Virus record (IMG/VR): IMGVR_UViG_3300020202_000055
Coordinates: 1-37,799 of that record
From: a virus
Direction: 5' to 3' (one strand)
Length of the DNA: 37,799 nt
Shown here: piece after piece, positions 1-8,700 of the stretch
How positions within the stretch are numbered: position 1 is the first letter of the stretch
How the letters are laid out: every line of letters starts with the position of its first letter
Made by a program: the position numbers and the translations under genes
The notes under the pieces: generated by a model
Told to the model about the DNA's origin: nothing
The model's database searches: none
What the model saw: only the letters and a program-made list of their open reading frames with translations

Positions 1-127
1 CGATTGGAGATAGCACGTCTTGGGTTGCTGTTGCTCCGCCTACGGCTCCGAGCAACCTTATGTGGACAATCAGCTATGGCGGTCCAACGGCTCCGTATTC
101 AGACCTAAACTTTACTGGCGTCAACAC
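1..127. repeat. 127-bp terminal direct repeat (left copy)
   Basis: Identical to 37673-37799. The overlap preserves the reading frame of a tail gene, so the contig represents a circular or circularly permuted molecule of 37,672 bp. A 127-base overlap is also what a k=127 assembler leaves on a circular path, so it should not be read as the physical end repeat of the virion DNA. Confidence 0.95.
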
Positions 128-2051
128 CGCAACCAACGTCACCTACACAAACCCGGCGACGAGCGCTAACACGACCAACGGCGGAACGACTTGGACGCAG
201 GGACATGCGGCTAACGCTCATACGGTTAATGGCGGCAACGCAGCGTTTCAGATTGACCTAAGCGCTAGCAGCGGCGGAATCAGGAACTTTGTCAACAACG
301 ATATATTTGGCATTGACGTTACGCACGGAGCCGTCATGCAGATTGATTGGTCTACGTGCAATCTCCAGTTCATCAACAACGACGGCTCTCCAGTGACTAT
401 CACGGGCGCTGCTACTCGCTTTACGTCTATCGCTATGGGCAGCGTCAGACAGACTTGCGTGCGCTTTGATTTCTCGGCAGTTAAGGACAGAGCCGATTGG
501 GACAATATCCGCTATATCAAGCTCAGCTATCGCATTCTCGCCTCTAGCGCAACGGCAAGCTCTAACAACGTTTCGTTCCGAGTCACTATCGGCGGCATTT
601 GGGTAACAAACAACCTCTTTAACGACGTGTTTGCTGCCACGTACTACGACAGCACGACGCAAAGGGAGTCCGGGCAATCGCCTCACCTAGTCATTCCTAA
701 CACTCAGCTATACGGAATGATGATGCCGCTCAACACGGGACAACCAGCAGCGGACGGCTTGGGAGTGCATCTAGATATTGAGGTTCCGCAGACAAGCCAA
801 AGCGGAGTTGATTTTGTCCGCCTATACCGAGTCCACACGACCGGAGCCGTGACGAGATACTACAGAGTCAACGAGACGGCAGAGGTTACGGGCGTAGCAA
901 CAACCGTCCAACATCGGCAGACGTTTGCCGAGGACTTGCTAGAAACAACCTACACGCTAGGCGCTGGCGGCTTTACAAACGTTCAATGCGCTACCCCGTT
1001 CAAGGGTTGGGTTGTTTGGGGCTATAAGGGCGGAGTCACGAACGTCAAGCACTCCCGCATTGGAGAGCCGGAGCTACTTGCCAATCCCAACGACGACTTA
1101 GAGAACGACGACAACCGGGGTGCGACATTCACTCTCGCCGACGACGCAGACGAACCGCAGTCTATGCATGGTGCTGGCGACGTGCTGATTATCCTTGGCA
1201 AGCGTGGAGTGTATGCGCAGGTGGGGGATAGACCCTCCAATATGTCCCCGCCTAAGAAACTCCCAATGTCCAAGGGAGTAGCCAACCGCTTTGCATCGTG
1301 CCGATACCGAGACGAGAACGGCAACTATGGCGTTGCTTTCCTAGACGCCGCTGGGGAGGTGTACCTTGCTCTCGTTGACCACACGTTTAACGAGCAGGGA
1401 GGCTATAAAATTGTGGAGCTTTCCCAAGATATAAGAGGGACGCTCAAGAGTTTTCTTGCCGACGCTCAATCCTTAACCAGTTTCGCAACCGCACGAGTCT
1501 TTACGAACGAGGCGGACTCGTCGCTATGGGTTGTCATGGGCAGCAGAGCCGCTGTCCTCCGCAGGGCTAACCTGCTAGACGGCAAGCGCTATTGGGAGCT
1601 TTACAACTACACGACGGGCGGCACTATCAAGTATGTAGCCGCTAGCACTAAGTGGCGCATCCATTGGTTCCGTTCGGGCGGACAGATTGACGAGGTGGAA
1701 TACAACTCGTCTACAGCCGCCTACATTGAGGGGACTAGCAGAGACGGCGGCAGCGCAATGCCCGCTAGCTCTATCTATTGGACGAGCAAAGTATTTGCCA
1801 ACGACAACAGCCGCATTGACGTTGTGGACGTGGAGCGGGACACGCTCACGAATACGCCGATAGTAACGCTTGTCAGCACTCGGCAGACGAGCAGCAAGAC
1901 ACTCGCCAGCGGCAAGCGCCGGACACGCTTTGGACCTCTCCAGCAGGGCACGGAGCATAAGGTGAAAATCGCCATGACCGAGGGGGATGCTCCAATCCGG
2001 CGAATCGTTGTCGAGGGCGTTGGACCGCTCTCCAGGAGAGCCACGGCATGA
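1..2051 (+). CDS. Tail nozzle / stabilisation-like protein, 3' part (gene continues from 37237)
   Basis: The frame is open from base 3 and is the continuation of the gene that starts at 37237; joined over the repeat it encodes 828 aa. The joined N-terminus (about residues 1-50) has the pattern of podoviral tail nozzle or DNA-stabilisation proteins: short basic start, GLITSIDPRSIPA, then a DGALRVRYGYR segment. The rest is rich in Thr, Asn, Gly and beta-strand-like segments without membrane spans. It follows a connector-type gene by 3 nt and overlaps the next gene by 4 nt (ATGA at 2048), so the tail genes are translationally coupled. In podoviruses this protein closes the tail tube below the connector. 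Family assignment rests on N-terminal pattern, size and position. Confidence 0.7.
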   Translation, partial: IGDSTSWVAVAPPTAPSNLMWTISYGGPTAPYSDLNFTGVNTATNVTYTNPATSANTTNGGTTWTQGHAANAHTVNGGNAAFQIDLSASSGGIRNFVNNDIFGIDVTHGAVMQIDWSTCNLQFINNDGSPVTITGAATRFTSIAMGSVRQTCVRFDFSAVKDRADWDNIRYIKLSYRILASSATASSNNVSFRVTIGGIWVTNNLFNDVFAATYYDSTTQRESGQSPHLVIPNTQLYGMMMPLNTGQPAADGLGVHLDIEVPQTSQSGVDFVRLYRVHTTGAVTRYYRVNETAEVTGVATTVQHRQTFAEDLLETTYTLGAGGFTNVQCATPFKGWVVWGYKGGVTNVKHSRIGEPELLANPNDDLENDDNRGATFTLADDADEPQSMHGAGDVLIILGKRGVYAQVGDRPSNMSPPKKLPMSKGVANRFASCRYRDENGNYGVAFLDAAGEVYLALVDHTFNEQGGYKIVELSQDIRGTLKSFLADAQSLTSFATARVFTNEADSSLWVVMGSRAAVLRRANLLDGKRYWELYNYTTGGTIKYVAASTKWRIHWFRSGGQIDEVEYNSSTAAYIEGTSRDGGSAMPASSIYWTSKVFANDNSRIDVVDVERDTLTNTPIVTLVSTRQTSSKTLASGKRRTRFGPLQQGTEHKVKIAMTEGDAPIRRIVVEGVGPLSRRATA

Positions 2052-2665
2052 TGCAAGCTGGCGAAACAATCAAAATGCCGCCGCTCAACAGAGTGGAGCC
2101 GCACGTTCGGGATTGGCTTATGGGGCTTGTCAAGAACGTCCAAAAGCTCAACGAGCGCATTAACCAGCTAGAGCATGAGAACCGATTGCTCCAGGGACAA
2201 GTAGGGACTCGGCTTAACCCGGATTCCCCTGACTACCTCGTGCCTAACATTCAGATAAGCACAGGCTCCGCACTCACCTTGAACAGCACGGAGCTAAACA
2301 TGCTGTATCAAATCAATGCGACCGGCAATTTCACGCTGACGCTGCCGACGCCGATTGAGGGGCAATGGGTTGATATCTACAACAACGGCACTAGCACTAT
2401 CACGATTTCAGACGGAGCTAGCACGCTAGGAACGATTGAGAGCGGCAAAGGCTCTCGCATGAATGTAAGAACTAGCTCCGCTGGCAGTCCTCAATGGGAA
2501 AGCAAGCTTATTGGCTACAGCAGAGGCGGCATGGTTTGGGGCGAGAACGGCTTGTTTAACGACAGCATCTATCTCAAATCGCCGGACGGTAATTGGTGGG
2601 AGATAACTGTAACGAACGCCGGAGCCATATCAACGACTAGCTCAGGTGGAGCCGTACCCGCCTAA
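2048..2665 (+). CDS. Putative tail fibre/spike or fibre-attachment protein
   Basis: This 205-aa protein starts at ATG 2048, overlapping the previous stop. Residues about 20-50 form a probable coiled coil (LVKNVQKLNERINQLEHENR), typical of trimeric fibre stalks. The remainder is a Gly/Thr/Ser-rich beta region that includes GNFTLTLPTP, resembling short beta-helix or knob repeats of tail fibres. Its place between the tail nozzle and the ejection proteins fits a virion appendage. No enzymatic motif is visible. The receptor role is inferred. Confidence 0.55.
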   Translation: MMQAGETIKMPPLNRVEPHVRDWLMGLVKNVQKLNERINQLEHENRLLQGQVGTRLNPDSPDYLVPNIQISTGSALTLNSTELNMLYQINATGNFTLTLPTPIEGQWVDIYNNGTSTITISDGASTLGTIESGKGSRMNVRTSSAGSPQWESKLIGYSRGGMVWGENGLFNDSIYLKSPDGNWWEITVTNAGAISTTSSGGAVPA

Positions 2666-2982
2666 TGGTTAGAGACGCCAAGCCGGAGGAATATCCGACG
2701 CCAGCTAAATGGTGCGGATTGCTGGAGGACCAGGACGGGGAGCTACTAGGCTATGTCTGTGCCTCTATCATGTCCGGGATTCCGGTTATCCACGACCTAG
2801 AACATTGGGGCGACGACGCATACGGAGCGGCACGGCTACTCATTGCAGCTAGAAAACAGGTGAGAGCTTGGGGCTACGAGAAAGTGTATGTAAATATCCT
2901 CGCCGGGGCTACTGACATGCTGGAGCCGCTAATGAGGCATGGATTTAGGATTGTTCAGATTTTCCTAGAGGGAGAGATTTAA
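2665..2982 (+). CDS. Small GNAT-like protein (acetyltransferase fold?)
   Basis: 105 aa, coupled to the gene before by TAATG. The order of elements resembles a minimal GNAT fold: an acidic beta segment with GELLGYVCASI, a helix with AARLLIAARKQVRAWGY, and a late strand followed by a helix and RHGFRIVQIFLEG. Small GNAT-like proteins are often found among podoviral tail and ejection genes. The pyrophosphate loop (Q/RxxGxG/A) is not clear, so catalysis is uncertain and the fold may serve only a structural role. Confidence 0.45.
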   Translation: MVRDAKPEEYPTPAKWCGLLEDQDGELLGYVCASIMSGIPVIHDLEHWGDDAYGAARLLIAARKQVRAWGYEKVYVNILAGATDMLEPLMRHGFRIVQIFLEGEI

Positions 2983-2984
2983 GA

Positions 2985-3710
2985 ATGGGAGCAGCAGCAG
3001 TACCCCTAGCCGTAGCCGGAGCCGGACTCGTCGGCGGCATGATGCAGAACGACACGCAGCGCCGAGCGGCTAATCGTGCTGCCGGACAGCAGCAGGAATT
3101 GCTTAATCGGCAGCGAGAGATTTTTGACACTATCAACAATCTCCGTCGTCTCGCTGAGGGGCAGGGATTCTTTGACCCTAAGAAACGCATTGCGCAGATT
3201 GACAAGAATTCCGCAGAGTACGAGGCGAGAGACCTAGGCAATCTCGCTGGAGCTTTGCGAGTTGCCGGATATCGTCCGGGCGATTCGGAGCTTGGCGTCA
3301 GACTGGACGCCGTTAAGCGCAAGCACAAGGGCGACAGAGAGCGCCAGTATGCGGAGGCGGAGCGACAGTCTTTCTTTGACCATATCAACGCCGTAGCTGC
3401 TGCCAATGGCGGCATGCTCAATCCAGGCATTGAGGCGGCTCAACGACAGCAGGAAATTGCACTATCCCGTATTCAGAACCCCGCAGGATTTCTCGCCTCG
3501 CTGCTGCCTTATCTTGACCAGTTTGGACGAGGACGAGGCAACGGCAATGCGTATCAGCAAGGCGGCTCCGTTCTAGGACAGCCGAACAGCGGCGGCGGAT
3601 GGAGCTACGGCGGCGGTTGGGTAGGCGGCGGCAACGGTGGATTTGGAGGCTCCGGCTTTGGCGGTGGACGAGGCGGCTACGGCTACGGCAATGGCGGCTT
3701 TGGCGGCTAA
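2985..3710 (+). CDS. Glycine-rich internal virion (ejection) protein, gp14-like
   Basis: 241 aa. The N-terminus (residues 3-20) is an Ala/Gly/Val hydrophobic stretch able to insert in a membrane. The middle (about 25-165) is Gln/Arg/Glu-rich and helical. The last about 70 residues are a low-complexity Gly/Tyr/Phe tail. It is first of three consecutive genes of rising size (241, 680, 1963 aa), the arrangement of the T7 ejection proteins gp14-gp15-gp16. By analogy it would form the outer-membrane end of the DNA channel or an internal core component. The assignment is positional and compositional. Confidence 0.5.
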   Translation: MGAAAVPLAVAGAGLVGGMMQNDTQRRAANRAAGQQQELLNRQREIFDTINNLRRLAEGQGFFDPKKRIAQIDKNSAEYEARDLGNLAGALRVAGYRPGDSELGVRLDAVKRKHKGDRERQYAEAERQSFFDHINAVAAANGGMLNPGIEAAQRQQEIALSRIQNPAGFLASLLPYLDQFGRGRGNGNAYQQGGSVLGQPNSGGGWSYGGGWVGGGNGGFGGSGFGGGRGGYGYGNGGFGG

Positions 3711-3719
3711 GAGGCTTTA

Positions 3720-5762
3720 ATGCGCAAGAACAACAAAGGCAATCCCTACAGCTTTGACGTGAACAGCTATCTCTTTGGAGGCGACCTATTCAATCCAAAG
3801 AAAGCTGACCCGATGGGCATGTACGATTTCGGGCAGACGGACACTAACAACTTGCCAAAGCAAGAGGTGCCGGAGTCTGGCGCTCAAGACATGATGTATC
3901 GGATTGAGCCGCCTAGCTTTTGGGGCGGAGAGACAGGGCAGCATGACGACTATGGTTGGTCCCGTTTCGGGCGACAGCCTCAGCCTTTGTTCAGCGACAC
4001 TTACGCCAATCTCGCCAACAAGAATTTCAAGCTAGACCCGCCTAGCGTTCTAGACGTTGCTCCAGGACACTTGCTCTACGTCTGGCGTCAGCTTGGCGAT
4101 AACCTCAAGTTCAATTTCAAAATCAGCGACTATCACGAGCAGATTAAGAAAGGCAAGACGCTAGACGACATTCTCACCGACGAGGAACGGCAAAAGATGG
4201 AGCGGGACAACGCTCTCGCTACCGAGCTTGCCGCCAAAGTCGCTCACTTGCCGAGAGAGCAATACGACGCTTACATGGCGGAATTGCGGCAGACGATAGG
4301 GCAGCAAGTAGCCGCTCCACGACGACCAGACCTAGAGAACCCGAATCCTTGGGGCGCTGCCGCTGCTGGCATTGCAGCTATGCTCACTCCCGAGCATGCC
4401 TTTGACATTGCATCTACTCCGTTTCAGCATGGACCCAGAAAGCAAGAGCAAGGCTACCAGGCGGACAAAGAGCGCTTTACGATTGAGCAGCAAGCCAAGC
4501 AGGAACGACAACGCTTGCTTATGTCGCTGCTGGAATTGCAGGATAGGCGAGACAGAGCTACGCAAGACGCCGAGCAAAAGCAGATTGACAACGAGCTTAA
4601 GATTGTGCAGGACAGGCTAGACCGTGTGAATCAGCAGATTATTGCTGAGGGGCGGGTCCAAGGCGCTATAGAAAAGGAAAAGATTAAGAACGACGCCGAC
4701 GAGCGAGAAAAGAATATCCACGCTTACTACAACGCTAAGGGTTTGGAGAATCGGCACAACGCTTGGCTTGCGCTAGGTGGACCATACAGCGGACTTGAGG
4801 AGCCGAAAGAGCTTACTCCGGGCGAGAGCAAGGATATCTCGCACGGCGGATACTACGACGCCAAGGCGGAATCTACACGCCGTCTCGTGGACGACCAAGA
4901 AAAGTATTTGCAGAGCCGAGTGAACGTCAACAACTCAACGGCAAACCTCAACAGCGAGAGAGCTAAGAAAGTCGCTAAAGAGACTTGGTGGATGGACAAA
5001 GAGAAAGCCGTCAACATCGCAAAGGGTTGGGCGAGTATTGACAATATCAAGTCCATGATTTCCGACCGAACGATTCGGCAGGATTTCAAGCGGCAGGATA
5101 TTGCTATCAAGGCTTGGGGCGAATCTCAGAAAGATATCATCGCTACCAAGCGCTCTCTCTCGGCACAAGCTAACACTATCCGTCAAAAGATGGCGCAGCT
5201 TAACAGCCGCCTAGCCGATAAGAAAACCAAGGACAGCGAAAAGGCAGCTTTGCGGCAGAGCCTTACTAACTATCAGACGGACCTCAACTCCATTGCTAAG
5301 CAGTGGAACGAGCTAAACAGCGAGAGCCGAGCGGTTCGGGATGCTATCCGCACTTTGCCAGAGCGCCAGGGCGGAATCAGCAACGACCATGTTATGCTCC
5401 GTAAGCTCGTGGAGAGCCGGGGCTTTGTCGTCACTGACGGCTATGCGACTAAGGGACACAATCCGGGCAGCAAGCACTATGTAGGCAAAGCTGTAGACGT
5501 TCGCACTAAGGACCGCTCCGATGCTGAGATTGAGGCTTTCATTCAGGAAATGAAAGCGCTTGGCGTTAAGGTTGTTGACGAGCGCAAGGGACCGCCACGA
5601 CCGGGCATGACTTGGACCAACGAGCATTTGCATCTTGAGTTTGATACGAACATCGGCACGTCCAAGCCAAAGCAGGGACAGAGCAAGCCAAAGCAGAACA
5701 AGCCTAGAACGGGCAGCGTAAGCGTTCCGGGCGTCGGCACGGTTACGTACCGACGAGGCTAA
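3720..5762 (+). CDS. Internal virion protein with C-terminal M15-type peptidase
   Basis: 680 aa; GAGG lies upstream of the ATG. Residues about 1-540 are highly charged and alpha-helical with long Gln/Lys/Glu coiled-coil-like segments. The C-terminus carries a peptidase M15 (VanY / D-Ala-D-Ala carboxypeptidase-like) signature: SKHYVGKAVD with probable zinc ligands H586 and D593, and HLHLEF with H636/H638. Such domains cleave peptidoglycan peptides. No free-standing endolysin is recognisable in the window, so this may be the virion-associated lysin used at entry and perhaps also at lysis. It is the middle member of the ejection trio. Confidence 0.72.
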   Translation: MRKNNKGNPYSFDVNSYLFGGDLFNPKKADPMGMYDFGQTDTNNLPKQEVPESGAQDMMYRIEPPSFWGGETGQHDDYGWSRFGRQPQPLFSDTYANLANKNFKLDPPSVLDVAPGHLLYVWRQLGDNLKFNFKISDYHEQIKKGKTLDDILTDEERQKMERDNALATELAAKVAHLPREQYDAYMAELRQTIGQQVAAPRRPDLENPNPWGAAAAGIAAMLTPEHAFDIASTPFQHGPRKQEQGYQADKERFTIEQQAKQERQRLLMSLLELQDRRDRATQDAEQKQIDNELKIVQDRLDRVNQQIIAEGRVQGAIEKEKIKNDADEREKNIHAYYNAKGLENRHNAWLALGGPYSGLEEPKELTPGESKDISHGGYYDAKAESTRRLVDDQEKYLQSRVNVNNSTANLNSERAKKVAKETWWMDKEKAVNIAKGWASIDNIKSMISDRTIRQDFKRQDIAIKAWGESQKDIIATKRSLSAQANTIRQKMAQLNSRLADKKTKDSEKAALRQSLTNYQTDLNSIAKQWNELNSESRAVRDAIRTLPERQGGISNDHVMLRKLVESRGFVVTDGYATKGHNPGSKHYVGKAVDVRTKDRSDAEIEAFIQEMKALGVKVVDERKGPPRPGMTWTNEHLHLEFDTNIGTSKPKQGQSKPKQNKPRTGSVSVPGVGTVTYRRG

Positions 5763-5768
5763 AACTGC

Positions 5769-8700
5769 ATGGCTGATTCTCTTACGCTAACCATACGAGG
5801 ACGGGAATTCACGGTTGATTGGGGCTACGACCGAGACCCAACGCCAGCAGAGGTAGAGACAATCGCTAAGGCGATTGCTGCTAAGGAATTCGGTTCTAAG
5901 CCTCGCATGGCTAAGTTTCAAGAGCGAGAGCCGGAGTACGTTGACAAAAAGCCGACGAGCGCCGGACTCTTTGGCGCTGCTGGCGCAATGATGGACGAGG
6001 CGCAACGCATCGTCAAACAGCAAGCGCAGCAGCCGAGCAAGCCCAAGCCTCAGCGCCAGCTACCGAGCATTCTCAATCCCGAGCTAAACGCTCCGGGCAT
6101 TCCTGCTGACCCTCGCAAGAGAGCCGAGAGAATCCGACGAGAGGACGAGCAGTTTGCCGAGCTTGCTACCAAGCGTCTCTCTCCTATCGTGCCGCCGATG
6201 GCACGGACAAAGGACGAGGCTATCAAGCGGTTCCGCAACGAACGAGAGGCAACGGCAAGACGTTTGGAGCGAGAGGCTAGCGAGGCGACGATTGACGCCA
6301 AGGCTCCACGAGCGAGCTTGCAAAACGCAATGGCTCGTTTCAACCGAGATAACCCGGACGCTCCGGCAGAGCTACGAGAGAAATTTAAGTATCGGCTCCA
6401 GAGAGTAGCCGGAGAGTACGTCGTGCAAAGAGCCATGCGAGACGGCATGACGCTCTACGATGCTGGCATGGCTTACATGACGGGCAAGCTCAAAGAGGAC
6501 CCGCTAGACGAATTCAACAGAGCCGGAGATATCAAGGCTATGGCAGCCGAGCGCATGTACAGCCCAATGACGGGCGACTTGGGCAAAGACGTACTTGACA
6601 AGCTAGGCGCTTTCTACGATTTCAACACGGCGGACATGCAAGACGCCTCTCATACCCTAGGCACTATCCGCCGAAAGGTGATGCCGCACGGTTTGTTCCT
6701 CAACGAGAAAGCGGCTAAGGCTCTCAAGGAATCGCCAGACCAGGGTATCCGCTCTATCTATCACACGTTGCAGACTCTTGACCCGCTGCAAACGGTGGAT
6801 TTCGTGGAGATGCTGACAAGCCCTACGAATCCCAACCGAGTGCCAGAGAAAGACTTAAAGGGCTTTTGGCAGCGCATTGCAGAGGGCGACGTAGAGGCTC
6901 AGGACCAGCTTATCGGTACGGCTAATGCCTACATGGTTATGCTGGCGTCGGGACAGCTTAGGGGCGCTAAGCCGACTCTCCGCAACTCGGCAGTTAAGCC
7001 CGACGTGAAAGGCACGAGAGGCAATGTAGCGGCTAAGGCGATTCCGGGAGAGGCAGGACGTATTCAGCCCGGAAAGCTAGCCGACGCTCTTGACCAGTAT
7101 CTACAGCAAGGACATGCGGCAAGCAACAAAGCCGCTCGTAAGCTGCCGTCCACAACGAGCAAGCCGCCTGTCACTATCCGGGGCGATATCTCCAACCAGT
7201 ACGAGGAACCGATTGGTCCTCCAGCGCCGGAGCCTGTAGCTCCAGCAGCCAAGCCCAAGCGAACGCCAAAGGCAGCGGCTCCAAAGACGGAGCCGGAAAA
7301 GGCGGCAGAGCCGACAGAGACAGCGCCAGAGTCGCCAGCTAAGCCGACTCCAAAGGTAGGCGATAGGGTTTGGACTCAGAGCCAAGTATCGGGCGAGATT
7401 GTCTACGGGCGAGTCGTGCAAAAAAGCGACGGCAGCGCTCCATATGTCCTGCTGTCCAAGGGCAAAGCGGGCGCTCGTCGTTGGGCGCTTGACGGTAACG
7501 ATTGGAACATTGGAGAGCCGCCTAAGACGGCTAAAGCTCCAAAGGCTCCAGAGGCAGAACCGACGCCGCCGAGCGGAGGGACCGGAACGGGAGCGACGAC
7601 CAGGCGGACGCCGACTCCCAAGACGACGGAGCCGGAGCCTGTTGCCACGCCAGAGCCGGAGCCGGTTGCCAAGGTGGAGGACGACCCGAGCGCTCCGCAC
7701 AACAAGACTCGTCGGGAGCTTGCCGACGAATACGACGCTCAACACAAGGCAGAGGTTGAGAGAGCTAAGCAGGGCATTGCGACTCGTGATGCTCAGCGAA
7801 AGCGCATGCTATCCGAGGCTGTCAAAGCTGGCGACTTGGAGATAAAGGGCAAGCGCTTAGTCCCTGTCACTCCGAAAGGCAAGACGACTCTCAAGCTCGT
7901 GCAAGACAATGCCGATGCAGAACAGGCGATACAGCGCAACCAGCTAAAGCCAGCAGAGGAAATTTTGCGCCGAAAGAACGAGGCGCTATCCAATCACGCA
8001 AAGTCTGTTGACGACGCTATCAAGCAGGGCAAGCAAATTAGGGACGACGTGCTACGAGATTATCCCGAGCTAGCCGAGAGATACGGACGCAAGATTGAGC
8101 CGCCAAAGTCGGAGCCGACGCCAGCGCCGAAACAGCCCAAGCCAAAGGTTGAGCCGGAGGAAACACGACCGGCTGAGAGCCGAGAGGTTTGGGAGCGAAC
8201 GGTAGACGAGGAAAGCCGCATTGAGCATGCTAAGGCGCTCAAAGCTGCCTCTGACGAGCTTAAGAAAGCCAAGGCAGGACAGCTTGAGACGGGCGCTTTC
8301 AGCCGCTATAAGAGCAAGTCAGAGGCAATCCGAAAGCTCACTCAAGAGTTGCAGCATATTAAGGCTCAAACGCCAGAGACGTACAAGACGGGCGGAGACC
8401 ATTTCCAAGAGGTAAGCAGAGCTTTGCGAGAGGGCAAACCTGTTCCTCAGCGTGTCTTGGATTCGTTCCCCGACGAGCTTAGAAAGCAACTGGAGGACAG
8501 CGCCAATGAGGGCAAGAGAACGGGCAATGGTGGAGCCGCCAAGACGACCCGTGCGACGACCGCTCCGAAAGGAGAACGTCAGACGGTGGGCAGTGGAGCC
8601 AAGGGAGAACAGGGCAAGACGGCTACGGAGCTAGCTGCTCCGCAAACAACGTCCAAGGGGCGAATTCTGCCGAACCCGATTAAGGTTCCGAATCCTAAGA

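Noticed and set aside
8245-8260. CTGACGAG words on the plus strand (also at 27828 and 32335)
   Set aside because: Inside clear genes and without a matching GAAA/GUC arrangement.
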